Shown here in pieces: positions 34,888 to 44,198 of a stretch of DNA of 64,000 bases. Within the stretch, counting starts at the first letter, position 1. Every line of letters begins with the position of its first letter. Position numbers and translations under genes: made by a program. Source of the DNA: Thermopetrobacter sp. TC1 (GTDB taxonomy: Bacteria > Pseudomonadota > Alphaproteobacteria > Rhizobiales > Aestuariivirgaceae); NCBI RefSeq assembly GCF_000746275.1, contig NZ_JQKX01000021.1, positions 62,001 through 126,000 of the forward strand, read 5' to 3'. The notes below the pieces were generated by a model. It had not been told where the DNA came from, did no database searches, and saw nothing but the letters and a program-made list of their open reading frames with translations.

Positions 34888-35529
34888 ATGAACAAGAAGG
34901 CCAAAACCACGATTCCGAACATCGGCAAGGGCCCGGATATTCAGCGCCCGAGCGAAGAGGAGGCCATGGCGGCGGTGCGGACGCTGATCGCCTGGGCCGG
35001 CGACGATCCCGACCGTGAGGGCCTGAAGGACACGCCCAAGCGGGTGATCAAGGCCTTTCGGGAATTTTTCGCCGGTTATGACGAGGATCCGCGCCAGGCG
35101 CTTTCCCGCACCTTTGAGGACGTCGGCGGCTATGACGACATCGTCATGCTGCGCGACATCGAGTTCGCCTCCCATTGCGAGCATCACATGGTGCCCTTCA
35201 TCGGGCGCTGTCATATCGCCTATCTGCCCGATGACCGGGTTGTGGGCATTTCCAAGCTGGCGCGGGTTCTGGACATCTTCGCCAAGCGCCTGCAGACACA
35301 GGAGACGATGACGGCGCAGATTGCGCATGCCATCAACGAACAGCTCAAGCCGCGCGGCGTCGCCGTCTATATCGAGGCGGTGCACATGTGCATGTCCCTG
35401 CGCGGGGTGGAGAAGCGCAACGTGGCCACCGTGACCACGGAATTCCTCGGGGCTTTTCGCGAGGATCCGTCGCTGCAGGTGCGCTTCCTGGAACTGGTGC
35501 GCACCCCGTCCGAACCCTTTGCGCTCTAA
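34888..35529 (+). CDS. folE: GTP cyclohydrolase I
   Basis: A 213-residue enzyme converting GTP to dihydroneopterin triphosphate, the first step of folate synthesis. Zinc and active-site motifs: [14 protein letters not shown] (Cys and His ligands), [20 protein letters not shown], and [10 protein letters not shown] with the second zinc Cys. The AAGGAC RBS lies just before the ATG. Alone in its transcript; a bidirectional terminator follows. Confidence 0.96.
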   Translation: MNKKAKTTIPNIGKGPDIQRPSEEEAMAAVRTLIAWAGDDPDREGLKDTPKRVIKAFREFFAGYDEDPRQALSRTFEDVGGYDDIVMLRDIEFASHCEHHMVPFIGRCHIAYLPDDRVVGISKLARVLDIFAKRLQTQETMTAQIAHAINEQLKPRGVAVYIEAVHMCMSLRGVEKRNVATVTTEFLGAFREDPSLQVRFLELVRTPSEPFAL

Positions 35530-35595
35530 GCGCCCAAGCACCGCACGGCCATTCTCTTTCGGCGCACTTTACTTCCATTTTTCGCAACCAACGAA

Positions 35596-35634
35596 AAACG
35601 GGCCGCGCTTCCCTTGGCGGGGCGCAGCCCGTTT
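35596..35634. terminator. Bidirectional terminator between folE and thi4
   Basis: AAACGGGC (35596-35603) pairs with GCCCGTTT (35627-35634), and the stem continues inward as GCGC/GCGC past one mismatch. The preceding A-run gives TTTTTCG after the stem on the minus strand, and TTTC follows on plus. It separates two convergent genes. Confidence 0.75.
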
Positions 35635-35659
35635 CAAATCATGTGTGCTGGTAGCGGGC

Positions 35660-36472
35660 TCACTCCGCCGGCGCCAATGCTGCCTGCTTTTCCAGCACCA
35701 GTTCGGCAACGCGCTCGCCGGACAGCAGCATGCCGCCGAAGGTGGGGCCCATGCGTGGCAGGCCATGCACCTCCGCTACCGCCATGCCGGCGGCGAACAG
35801 GCCCGGATACACCTCGCCGGTGTGCTTTACCACCGCATCCTCGGATGCCGAGACATGCATGGCGCCCATGCCCTTCACCTCCATAAGCCTGCGTTTCGCC
35901 AGCTTCGAGACAGCCACGGCATCGTGCCCGGTGGCGTCAATGACCGCGTCACACTCAATGGCGATGGGATCGACGCAAGTGATGGCCTTGGGCAGGCCCT
36001 TAACCGGCGACCAGTTGATGACCACGCCCTTCACCCGGCCTTCCTCCGCGTCCACGATGAGGTCGTCGAGATGGGTGAGCTGGAGGAACTTCACCCCGGC
36101 GCGGGCGGCTGCGGCGATGGTGGAAGCGCAGGCCAGGGGCCCCGGCGTGGCATAGAGGCCATCATCCACCTGCTCGTATTCCACGCCGATCTCGTCGAAA
36201 ATACGCTGGGCCGGAACGCGCACGGTAATGGTGTTCATGAAATAACCGCCCAGCCAGTAGCCGCCGCCGAGGTAGTTGTTGCGCTCGATGATGAACACGC
36301 GCTTGCCCGCTTCCGTCAGCTTGCGTCCGGCCGTGAGGCCGGCAGGGCCGGCGCCAATGATGAAGACATCGGCGCACAATGCCTGCTCCATGTCGGCGGC
36401 AAAACGGCGGATGATGGCCCGGCTGATGCGGTTTTCCGGCATGTTCGGGAAAATGGGGCCCATGACGTTCAT
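35660..36472 (-). CDS. thi4: Thiamine thiazole synthase THI4 family, cysteine-less type
   Basis: A 270-residue FAD/NAD-fold protein that makes the ADP-thiazole precursor of thiamine from NAD, glycine and a sulfur source. Motifs: DVFIIGAGPAGLTAGRKL, ERNNYLGGGYW, DATGHDA, and NVYNLP-like HGLPRMGPTFGGMLLSG. Aligned with the yeast protein, the suicidal sulfur-donor Cys (yeast position 205) is Leu here (TGHDAVAVSKLAKR), so a free-sulfide-using, multi-turnover enzyme is expected. ATG 36472 has a strong GAGGAGG RBS. A TPP riboswitch lies about 280 bases upstream in the leader. Confidence 0.92.
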   Translation of the reverse strand: MNVMGPIFPNMPENRISRAIIRRFAADMEQALCADVFIIGAGPAGLTAGRKLTEAGKRVFIIERNNYLGGGYWLGGYFMNTITVRVPAQRIFDEIGVEYEQVDDGLYATPGPLACASTIAAAARAGVKFLQLTHLDDLIVDAEEGRVKGVVINWSPVKGLPKAITCVDPIAIECDAVIDATGHDAVAVSKLAKRRLMEVKGMGAMHVSASEDAVVKHTGEVYPGLFAAGMAVAEVHGLPRMGPTFGGMLLSGERVAELVLEKQAALAPAE

Positions 36473-36512
36473 GGTTCTGGTTCCTCCTCGCTGCACGTTG
36501 CCATTTGCCCGC

Positions 36513-36540
36513 CCGCCGCAGTCAGACGGCGGACGGGGTG
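36513..36540 (-). promoter_or_regulatory. GC-rich hairpin next to the thi4 ribosome site
   Basis: On the minus strand CCGTCCGCCG and CGGCGGGCGG can pair (10 bp, one T-G) about 25-30 bases before the GAGGAGG ribosome site. It may participate in riboswitch control of translation or simply shield the leader. Confidence 0.35.
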
Positions 36541-36695
36541 CTCAAATGGCGCCTCGGGGAACCTGAAGAAGGCGGGATGCACGCGGGACATGAAAACGGG
36601 GAGCGGGGGAATGACCTTGATAACTGATACGCTCAGCGGCTTTGGTCATGGATTGGCATCAGGCCCATGACCTGCCGCCTGTACCCCCTGCCCTG

Positions 36696-36729
36696 CCGCG
36701 GTGAAAGTTGCATGTCCTGCTCACCGCGG
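36696..36729 (-). promoter_or_regulatory. Putative expression-platform hairpin after the TPP aptamer
   Basis: Perfect 9-bp arms CCGCGGTGA / TCACCGCGG lie about 20 bases 3' of the aptamer on the transcribed minus strand. No U-run follows, so Rho-dependent or structural switching is more likely than simple intrinsic termination. Confidence 0.45.
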
Positions 36730-36749
36730 CGTGATCAGACAGTGCATCT

Positions 36750-36870
36750 GGCGCGCTTCCTTCGCCGGCATTACCCGGATCAGGTTCCAAGGGTTGGGTT
36801 GCCCCTCTCAGCCATTGCGCGCAAAGGCTCCGCCTTGCGAGGCTTCACGCGCGCCGGCACCCCTGGCGCC
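36750..36870 (-). ncRNA. TPP riboswitch (thi-box)
   Basis: On the minus strand the conserved thi-box parts occur in order: CAGGGGTGCC at the 5' end, then GGCTGAGAGG, then ACCCTTGGAACCTGATCCGG and GTAATGCCGGCGAAGG. The long P3 region is a GC-rich hairpin (GCGCGC...GCGCGC). It senses thiamine pyrophosphate and lies upstream of thi4, the only thiamine gene nearby. Confidence 0.95.
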
Positions 36871-37071
36871 ATGCACGAAAGCGATGTCTGGTTTCGCTCT
36901 CGGCGTGCGTGATGATAATCACGCCTGGAAAAATCGACAAAGGCCAGATTGTGCACGTGTGGATATCATGTGCAATTTTCTACTTTTAAGCGCATATGCT
37001 ATTGATTGGTTGTCGCAATGCATATAACCTGCGGTTGCCTCACGTCTTTTTCAAACCAAGAATAGCCAATC

Positions 37072-37629
37072 ATGCTGAAATCCATCTTCAACTGCTTCTT
37101 GCATGCCTTGAATGCCTGGGATGACTATTCCGGCCGCGCCAGCCGCAAGGAATTCTGGTCTTATGTGCTGGGCAGTTTGCTCGCCTTCATCGCGGCCATG
37201 ATATTCGATCTCGCCTTCTCCATGTTGCTCTTTCCGGATTATTTCGCTCTGAGCATTGTTGTGGTCGTTCTCCTGAATATCGCCACCATTGCTCTCATCG
37301 TCCGGCGCCTTCACGACATCGGCCTTTCGGGGATCTGGGTTCTGATCCTTCTGGCACTCTCCTTCGAATATGCAAGCGCTGATGGGCGCTTGACCGCGGG
37401 TTTTGGCATCTGGCCCCATTTCAGCTTTTCCATGAATGGCGGAGCACAAGGCCTGTGGTCGTTCATGCCATCCATTGCCCTGCTGCTGGCCATTGTCATC
37501 GGACTGCTGCCATCCGGAAAGAAGGCCGAACGCTATGGTGATCAGCCCGCCGATTGCGCGGCCGATGCACATGCTCTCTCTGACGAGAAGGAAAACGACG
37601 AGCCCTCCGAAAAAGAGGCGACATCATAG
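37072..37629 (+). CDS. DUF805 family membrane protein
   Basis: A 185-residue inner-membrane protein with four hydrophobic helices. The DUF805 marks are the amphipathic start, SGRASRKEFWSYVL and the later VRRLHDIGLSGIW. The function of this family is unknown. A 30-residue acidic C-terminal tail (DEKENDEPSEKE) is added to the usual unit. It has its own AT-rich upstream region and no close partner on the same strand. Confidence 0.88.
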   Translation: MLKSIFNCFLHALNAWDDYSGRASRKEFWSYVLGSLLAFIAAMIFDLAFSMLLFPDYFALSIVVVVLLNIATIALIVRRLHDIGLSGIWVLILLALSFEYASADGRLTAGFGIWPHFSFSMNGGAQGLWSFMPSIALLLAIVIGLLPSGKKAERYGDQPADCAADAHALSDEKENDEPSEKEATS

Positions 37630-37753
37630 GCTTTCGTCCAGCCTATGCCTCTTTTCAGTGCCCAGGAGAACGCTGAAAAATCCGCCGCCCTAAGCCCCCC
37701 TGACACAAACGGGTAAAAACACATTGCACAAAAACGCCATTTGGCGCAGGCGT

Positions 37754-39301
37754 TCACTGCAACGGAACCCAGCAGGCCGCGATGGCCAGGGTTTCTCCAT
37801 TCGGCAGTCTCATCAGGTGCAACGTGTCCAGTTTTTTGTCATCCTCCGTCTTCCACCGGAAGGACAGGCCCTCGCCCTCTCCCTTACGAAGCGGCACGAT
37901 GCCTGCGGTTGTGTGGCCGGTCAAATAGGCGGTCAGCCCTTTCACGTTCATCTTCACCCGGAAATATCCGACGATCGGAATTTTTTCTTTCCCGAGGCCT
38001 GTGAGCCTGCGCAGCCAATCGAGATTGACATTCAGCCCCAGCTCCATCACCTGCGCAGGCAAAAGCTCATTGACCTCAACCGGCAGAGCGCGGAGAAAAC
38101 GCGGCCGACAGGGCCGCCATTCCCCTTCCTCGCAATAGAGGAGGAAGGAGGAATAATTGGTTACCCCCGTCCTGCTGTACTGGATGTTGATATATGTATT
38201 ACCCCGCCACCAGATGATGCGTCCGTCCTTGATCTCCACAATCCAGCCATGGCCTTCAGGGGGATGACGAAGAAACCAGTTCTTCAGGGCATCTTCTCGC
38301 ATGCGCACGATGAAGTTCTGAACACCATACGGTCCCGTATTGCGAATGGACATGCCCGGTCCCACAGGCACTACGGCGGCATTGGTCGCCCTCGGCGGCA
38401 AGGCGATGTATTTCAGGCAGACGCGCAAGTTTTCTGACATGCGCACGACCCCGGCCCCGCCTTCGATGACGTGTTGCGGCCTTGCGAGGCGTTGCTTTCT
38501 TGTGCGCGGCCGCTCGTGTGTGACAGAAGCGGTGAGAACACGCAGCTTGAGCCGGTCGAAAAATGCCTTGCGCGCCGTCGCACCGGCTGAAGCGCCCCAG
38601 GCACCGATGCGGATGATGATGGTCTTCTTGCCCGCACGAGAGAACAGCCGCAGGCCCTTGCCGCGCGCGACGGCTTTCCACTGGCCATCCACTCTTTCAT
38701 GTAAAATCCACGAGACCGTATGCCGGCCGCTGCGTCGCACCTCGAGGATGAAAGGCCGCGGAGCCATGGGCGCCGTTAAGAGAACTTGCGCCTTCTGTCT
38801 CCTTATGCGCCCGTCTCCTGCCTCAGCGATGACCGGCCCCATCGCCACCGCGGAATGCGCAATCTGCAGAAACCGCCGCAGATGCGTGCCATGACCTTCA
38901 AGGCCATGTGGCAGGGCCGGATAGCGGCCGAAAACGCCGATGGCCATGTGCAGATCGGCGGCATCCGGATCCTCCCCGGGATCGAGCCACCACCGCCCGC
39001 TCAAGCGGATCACCGACCAGTCCGCGGGGAGCGCAACGGACTGTGACAGCAGATAGGCAAAAGCCTCCTCCTCAGACTTTTGGGATGGATTGCGCTCCTG
39101 CCCGGGCAAGAGAAACGTTGCGGAATTCTCCGTATAGGCAGAAACGCGCGCGCCATTGCCGGCAAGGCTCGTCCATTGCAAGCGGACCTCTGCGGCCTGC
39201 GCCACACTACCCATGATCATGACGAAGAGGAGGAGGAGGAGGATGGTCGTTCCTCTTCCTGTCAAAAGGAACGGACGCATATAGGAACGCGGAAGGATCA
39301 T
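37754..39301 (-). CDS. Orphan secreted protein of unknown function
   Basis: A 515-residue protein. An N-terminal signal (TTILLLLLFVMIMGSVAQA, cleavage near residue 37) indicates export. The first half (about 40-260) is rich in beta-strand patterns with SWILHERVDGQW and ends RKAFFDRLKLRV, suggestive of a lectin/laminin-G-like beta sandwich. The second half (about 285-515) has MSIRNTGPYGVQNF, IIWWRGNTYINIQYS and a Cys pair in LLYCEEGEWRPCRP. I do not recognise the family. ATG 39301 (GGAGAG upstream) is chosen over farther Met codons. Monocistronic. Confidence 0.6.
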   Translation of the reverse strand: MILPRSYMRPFLLTGRGTTILLLLLFVMIMGSVAQAAEVRLQWTSLAGNGARVSAYTENSATFLLPGQERNPSQKSEEEAFAYLLSQSVALPADWSVIRLSGRWWLDPGEDPDAADLHMAIGVFGRYPALPHGLEGHGTHLRRFLQIAHSAVAMGPVIAEAGDGRIRRQKAQVLLTAPMAPRPFILEVRRSGRHTVSWILHERVDGQWKAVARGKGLRLFSRAGKKTIIIRIGAWGASAGATARKAFFDRLKLRVLTASVTHERPRTRKQRLARPQHVIEGGAGVVRMSENLRVCLKYIALPPRATNAAVVPVGPGMSIRNTGPYGVQNFIVRMREDALKNWFLRHPPEGHGWIVEIKDGRIIWWRGNTYINIQYSRTGVTNYSSFLLYCEEGEWRPCRPRFLRALPVEVNELLPAQVMELGLNVNLDWLRRLTGLGKEKIPIVGYFRVKMNVKGLTAYLTGHTTAGIVPLRKGEGEGLSFRWKTEDDKKLDTLHLMRLPNGETLAIAACWVPLQ

Positions 39302-39409
39302 GGCGCGCTCTCCATGATCAGAATTGCACTTACGCGCCTCTTTCACAAACAAACATGGGAATTCAGGAATATCCCTTCAAGCAAGGCCACACGGAACGGC
39401 ACAACAAAA

Positions 39410-39448
39410 TGCCGGAACGGGATTTCCTCCCGCTCCGGCACATTTTTT
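39410..39448 (+). terminator. Terminator-like hairpin with T-run, repeat-related
   Basis: Arms TGCCGGAACGGGA (39410-39422) and TCCCGCTCCGGCA (39428-39440) pair with one mismatch, followed by CATTTTTT. On the minus strand, the direction of tpiA, the stem is followed by TTTTGTTG. It most likely ends tpiA transcription. Its arms resemble hairpin H4 at 29799-29825, so it may belong to a dispersed family. Confidence 0.6.
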
Positions 39449-39560
39449 CAGTGCTGAAAAGCCCCGGCGCTTTCAGCGCTTTCAGCAGTGATTTTCAAAA
39501 CAGGTGCGTGCGGCTGGTCTGGCGCATTACAGCCGATAAACAGACGGCTTGACAGGCCGT

Positions 39561-40325
39561 TCACAGATAGGCGCTGATGATGCCGAAGAAGTCATCCGCC
39601 TTCAGCGAGGCGCCGCCGACGAGCGCGCCGTTGACATTCTCCACCGCCATCAGCTCCTTGGCGTTGTTGGGCTTTACCGAGCCGCCATAAAGAATGCGCA
39701 CGCGCGCGGCCTCCTCTTCGCCGCTCACCTTGGCCGCCAGTTCCTTGCGGATGTGGGCATGGGCCTCGGCCACTTCTTCCGGCGTGGGCGTAAGCCCCGT
39801 GCCAATGGCCCAGACCGGCTCATAGGCAATGATGGTGTTCGCGGCATTGCAGCCTTCGGGCAGGGAGCCGGCGATCTGGGTGGAGAGCACATCCAGCGTC
39901 CTGCCGGCCTTGCGCTCATCAATGGTCTCACCGATGCAGATGATGGCGATCAGCCCGGCGCGATGCGCGGCTGCCGCCTTCTTCTGCACGATCTCGTCGG
40001 TCTCGTGATGATCGGTGCGGCGTTCGGAATGCCCGACGATCACGGCCGTGGCCCCGGTCTCGGCGATCATCTCCGCGGCGATATCGCCGGTGTGCGCGCC
40101 CTTTTCCTCCCAGTGACAGTCCTGCGCGCCCATGGCGATGGACGAATCATTCAGCCGCTCGCCCATGGGAAACAGCAGGGTGAAGGGCGGACAGATCATC
40201 ACGTCACAGGCAGGATTCACGCCTGCAAGCTTCTCCTTCAGCGCATCCACCTCGGCCAGGGAAGCGAGCGTGCCATTCATCTTCCAGTTGCCGGCCACCA
40301 GCGGCGGAAAATTGGTTGTGGTCAT
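39561..40325 (-). CDS. tpiA: Triosephosphate isomerase
   Basis: A 254-residue glycolytic enzyme interconverting DHAP and glyceraldehyde 3-phosphate. Catalytic residues are visible: Lys15 in AGNWKMNG, His99 in VGHSERR, and Glu169 in [11 protein letters not shown]; the phosphate loop LYGGSVKP and VGGASL follow. ATG 40325 has GAGGAGGGG upstream. A longer in-frame extension to 40532 is not family sequence. Divergent from ppiD. Confidence 0.97.
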   Translation of the reverse strand: MTTTNFPPLVAGNWKMNGTLASLAEVDALKEKLAGVNPACDVMICPPFTLLFPMGERLNDSSIAMGAQDCHWEEKGAHTGDIAAEMIAETGATAVIVGHSERRTDHHETDEIVQKKAAAAHRAGLIAIICIGETIDERKAGRTLDVLSTQIAGSLPEGCNAANTIIAYEPVWAIGTGLTPTPEEVAEAHAHIRKELAAKVSGEEEAARVRILYGGSVKPNNAKELMAVENVNGALVGGASLKADDFFGIISAYL

Positions 40326-40734
40326 ACAAATCCCCTCCTCGTCATGGATGATGTCTGAAAACTCCTTAGCTTTCGCCGCCAGGCCGCCCTTTGCCAAAAA
40401 GCCATGCAGCGCGCCCTCGACGAAAGCACGATCCCTGCGGGTTCTTATCACGGCCCTTGCGCATGTTTGAAGGGGCTGTGAAAATCTTGCGCCCACATGA
40501 CGCGCCTGCATCCGGCAAGCATTGCCGGACACCTTTCCTTCGCCTTTGCCCCCTGCCCCGGGCTTTTAAGCGGCATGATGCTGATCTCTTGCGCCGATTT
40601 GGCCCCGCCCATATGATGCGCCGCAAAGCGCGAAAGGGGCGGCATGCGGTTTCGCTCTTTACCGCATGAGAAATCCGCTTTTCTCCCCAAGCCCGCGCAA
40701 AGGATGCAACCATTCAGACAAGGTTTTTAAGGGC
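40326..40734. other. 409-bp divergent intergenic region tpiA/ppiD
   Basis: No gene seen. It contains two perfect palindromes: TCCGGCAA-GCA-TTGCCGGA (40511-40529), and CATGCGGT (40643-40650) with ACCGCATG (40661-40668). The second is about 70 bases before the ppiD start and could be an operator or an mRNA hairpin. Confidence 0.5.
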
Positions 40735-42627
40735 ATGCTTGAAGCGCTGCGCAGCAAGACCGGCGGCATCATTGCCAAGATCTTCATCGGCGTGCTGGCC
40801 CTCAGCTTCGCCGTCTGGGGCATTTCCGACGTGTTCAGAGGAACACGCAACGACGTGCTGGCCACGGTCGGCGATACGGAAATCACCGTGCCTCAGTATC
40901 AGGAGGCTTTCCGCAACGCGCTCAACCGCCTCTCCCAGCAGCTGAACAAGCCGTTAACACCCGATGAGGCGCGCACGCTGGGGCTTGACCGCCAGGTGCT
41001 GCGCCAATTGCTGCAGAACGCCGCGCTCGATCAGGAGATGCAGCGCCTGAAGCTGGATGTGTCGGACACCTTCGTGGCCGAGCGCATCAAGAAACTGGAC
41101 ATCTTCAAGGGCCCGAATGGACGCTTTGATCCCGCCCTGTTCCGCACCATGCTGGCGCGGGCAGGCTTGAGCGAGCAGCAATTCGTGGCAGAAGAAAAGC
41201 GCGGCATCCTGCGCGCGGCCCTGATGGATCCGGTCATCGACGGTCTTGCCGCGCCGCAGAGCATGGTGAAGGTCATGCACGAACACCGCAATGCGGCGCG
41301 TGACGTGCAGTATTTCATCGTGCGGCCGGAAGGGATCACCGTGCCCGAACCCACGGAGAAGCAGCTGAAGGCCTATTATGAATCCCACAAGGATCAGTTC
41401 GCCGTGCCCGAGCGGCGCAAGCTGGCGGTCCTTGCCGTTTTGCCGAAGGACCTTCTTGAGAAGGTGAGCGTGCCGGAAGAGGACATCCGCGACTTTTACA
41501 ACCGGCACAAGGAAGAATTCGGCGCGCCCGAAACGCGCACGGTGGAGCAGATCGCCTACGCCAGCGAGGATGAGGCCAGGGCGGCGCGCAAGAAGCTGGA
41601 GGACGGCAAGGCAACCTGGGAGGATCTGGTCAAGGAAAAGGGTTTCAAGCTGAAGGATGTGAAGCTTGGCACCTTCACGAAAAAGACCTTCCCCGATCCG
41701 AAAATCGCCGATGCCGTTTTCTCCCTCAAGAAAGGCGCGGTCAGCCAGCCGCTGAAAGGCACGCTTTCCATCTCGCTGGTGCGGGTGACCGATATCGTTC
41801 CCGGGCACATCAAGACCTTTGAGGAAGCGCGCAATGAGATCGAGAAGCGCCTGAAACTGGAGAAGGCCAAGGACAAAGCCTATGAGATTCATGACCAGAT
41901 CGAGGACAGGCGCGCTTCCGGCCAGTCGCTGGATGATATCGCCAAGGAGCTGGGGCTAAAGATCGTGATCACGCCCTTCGTCTCCGCTGCCGGCACGAAT
42001 GAGCAGGACAAGCCGGTCAATCTGCCGGCGGCGGCGCGGCTGCTGAAGGAGGCCTTCGCCAGCGACATCGGCGTGGACAATGACGTGATCGCCACTGACG
42101 ATGACGGCTTTGTCTGGTTCGATGTGCGTGACATTCGCCCGGCCAGCGTGAAACCCTTCGAGAAGGTGAAGGATAAGGTCGCCGCCCTGTGGAAGAAGGA
42201 ACAGCTGCGCAAGGCGGTGATGAAAAAGGCGAAAGCCCTGGCGGAACGGGCGCGCAAGGGCGAGGATCTTGCCAATCTGGCCAGGGAGGTGGGCGCTGAA
42301 GTGCGCACCATCACCGGTCTGAAGCGCAACGATGCCCGCGCGGATTTCCCCGTGGCGGCCACACGCGCGGTCTTCTCCGGCCCGGAAAAGGGCATTTTCA
42401 CCGCGCCCGGCGCCGATGGCGCATCCGCGCTTGTCATCCGGGCCATTCCGCTGGCGGTGCCGCCGCTGGATTCCAAGTCCAACGAGGCAAAGGCCATCAC
42501 CAGCGTGCTGAGCAGCTCGCTCATCGAGGATACGCAGGGCGAGTTCATCGCCGCGTTGCAGAAGCTCTTCGGCATGCACCTCAACAATGAGCAATGGGCG
42601 CGCATCATGGGCACGCAGGCGCAGTGA
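40735..42627 (+). CDS. ppiD: PpiD-like peptidylprolyl isomerase / SurA N-terminal domain protein
   Basis: A 630-residue periplasmic folding factor anchored in the inner membrane. A cytosolic start (MLEALRSKTGGIIAK) leads into one TM helix (about 14-34, IFIGVLALSFAVWGISDVF), then a SurA_N-like chaperone domain (VGDTEITVPQYQEAFRN), and a central parvulin PPIase domain (about 265-365). The C-terminal half is largely helical with a second degenerate domain. It assists folding of outer membrane proteins. Located immediately before trpE, the common order in alphaproteobacteria. Confidence 0.9.
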   Translation: MLEALRSKTGGIIAKIFIGVLALSFAVWGISDVFRGTRNDVLATVGDTEITVPQYQEAFRNALNRLSQQLNKPLTPDEARTLGLDRQVLRQLLQNAALDQEMQRLKLDVSDTFVAERIKKLDIFKGPNGRFDPALFRTMLARAGLSEQQFVAEEKRGILRAALMDPVIDGLAAPQSMVKVMHEHRNAARDVQYFIVRPEGITVPEPTEKQLKAYYESHKDQFAVPERRKLAVLAVLPKDLLEKVSVPEEDIRDFYNRHKEEFGAPETRTVEQIAYASEDEARAARKKLEDGKATWEDLVKEKGFKLKDVKLGTFTKKTFPDPKIADAVFSLKKGAVSQPLKGTLSISLVRVTDIVPGHIKTFEEARNEIEKRLKLEKAKDKAYEIHDQIEDRRASGQSLDDIAKELGLKIVITPFVSAAGTNEQDKPVNLPAAARLLKEAFASDIGVDNDVIATDDDGFVWFDVRDIRPASVKPFEKVKDKVAALWKKEQLRKAVMKKAKALAERARKGEDLANLAREVGAEVRTITGLKRNDARADFPVAATRAVFSGPEKGIFTAPGADGASALVIRAIPLAVPPLDSKSNEAKAITSVLSSSLIEDTQGEFIAALQKLFGMHLNNEQWARIMGTQAQ

Positions 42628-42674
42628 GGCCTCGCGGGATCCGAAAGCATGCGCTTGATGACGGGAGTGCGGCG

Positions 42675-44198
42675 GTGACGGCGTTGGATACGGATTTTGC
42701 AGCCTTTCGCCAGACCTGGGAGGCCGGCAAGCCCCAGGTGCTGGCCACGCGCCTGGTGGCCGATCTGGAAACGCCTGTCTCCGCCCTGTTGAAGCTCAAG
42801 CCCGGCGCGCAGCACATCTTCCTGCTGGAATCGGTGGAAGGCGGGGCGGTGCGCGGGCGCTACTCGCTCATCGGGCTGAACCCGGACGTGGTGTGGAAGG
42901 TGGAAGGCGGCAGGGCGTATCTGAACCGCCGCGCGCTTGAAGATGTCACCGGCCCCTTCGAGGAGGATGCGCGCCCGCCGCTTGAATCCTTAAGGGCGTT
43001 GCTCGAGGAAAGCCGCATTGACCTGCCCGCCGGCCTGCCGCCCATGGCCGCCGGCATCTTCGGCTACATGGGCTATGACATGGTGCGTTTCATGGAGCGC
43101 CTGCCGGATGAGAACCCGGACGAGCTGGGCCTGCCCGAAGCGCTGATGATCCGCCCCACGGTCATGGTCATTTTCGATTCGGTGGCGGATGAAATGCTTC
43201 TTGTCACGCCTGTGTGGCCGCAGCCCGGCCTCTCCGCCGATGAGGCCTACACGCGGGCGCAAGAGCGGCTGAAGGAGATTATCGCCAAGCTCTCCGGCCC
43301 CATCGACCCGGCCCTGCTGCAGGAAACAACGGAGGACATCACCCTGCCCGAGCCGGTCTCCAACACCCCGCCGGAGCGCTACATGCAGATGGTGGAGCGG
43401 GCCAAGGAATACATCCGCGCCGGCGACATTTTCCAGGTGGTGCTCTCGCAGCGCTTCTCCGCCGACTTTCCGCTCTCGCCGCTGGCCCTTTACCGGGCGC
43501 TCAGGCGCACCAACCCCTCGCCCTACCTCTATTATCTCGACTATGGCGACTTCGCCATCGCCGGCTCCAGCCCGGAGATCCTTGTGCGCGTGCGCGACGG
43601 CAAGGTGACCATCCGCCCCATCGCCGGCACCCGCCGCCGCGGCCGCACACCGCAAGAGGACAAGGCGCTGGAGGAGGAGCTGCTCTCCGACCCGAAGGAA
43701 CTGGCCGAGCACCTGATGCTGCTGGACCTGGGCCGCAACGATGTCGGCCGCGTGGCCGAGATCGGCTCGGTGGAGGTGACGGAAAAATTTGTCATCGAGC
43801 GCTACAGCCAGGTGATGCACATCGTCTCCAATGTTCAGGGCCGCCTGCGCAAGGATGCTGATGCGCTGGATGCGCTCATCGCCGGTTTCCCCGCCGGCAC
43901 CGTCTCCGGTGCGCCCAAGGTGCGGGCCATGGAGATCATCGACGAGCTGGAGCTTTCCCGCCGCGGCATCTATGCCGGCTGCGTGGGCTATTTCTCCGCC
44001 GCAGGGGAGATGGACACGGCCATCGTGCTGCGCACCGCCATCGTCAAGGACGGGCGCATGTATGTGCAGGCGGGCGCAGGGATCGTCGCCGATTCCGTGC
44101 CCCGGCTGGAGCAGAAGGAATGCGAGAACAAGGCGCGCGCGCTGTTCCGTGCCGCCGAGGAGGCCGCGCGCTTCGCCGGCGGGAGGAAGGGCTCATGA
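42675..44198 (+). CDS. trpE: Anthranilate synthase component I
   Basis: A 507-residue chorismate-binding enzyme of tryptophan synthesis, acting with TrpG. Features: the N-terminal regulatory LLES-EGG-RGRYS segment (Trp-binding), then the chorismate core with [62 protein letters not shown], and the final [13 protein letters not shown] choose GTG 42675 (GGGAG upstream); an ATG frame opens at 42594 inside ppiD. Only 47 bases separate it from ppiD, leaving no room for a leader-peptide attenuator. Confidence 0.96.
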   Translation: MTALDTDFAAFRQTWEAGKPQVLATRLVADLETPVSALLKLKPGAQHIFLLESVEGGAVRGRYSLIGLNPDVVWKVEGGRAYLNRRALEDVTGPFEEDARPPLESLRALLEESRIDLPAGLPPMAAGIFGYMGYDMVRFMERLPDENPDELGLPEALMIRPTVMVIFDSVADEMLLVTPVWPQPGLSADEAYTRAQERLKEIIAKLSGPIDPALLQETTEDITLPEPVSNTPPERYMQMVERAKEYIRAGDIFQVVLSQRFSADFPLSPLALYRALRRTNPSPYLYYLDYGDFAIAGSSPEILVRVRDGKVTIRPIAGTRRRGRTPQEDKALEEELLSDPKELAEHLMLLDLGRNDVGRVAEIGSVEVTEKFVIERYSQVMHIVSNVQGRLRKDADALDALIAGFPAGTVSGAPKVRAMEIIDELELSRRGIYAGCVGYFSAAGEMDTAIVLRTAIVKDGRMYVQAGAGIVADSVPRLEQKECENKARALFRAAEEAARFAGGRKGS

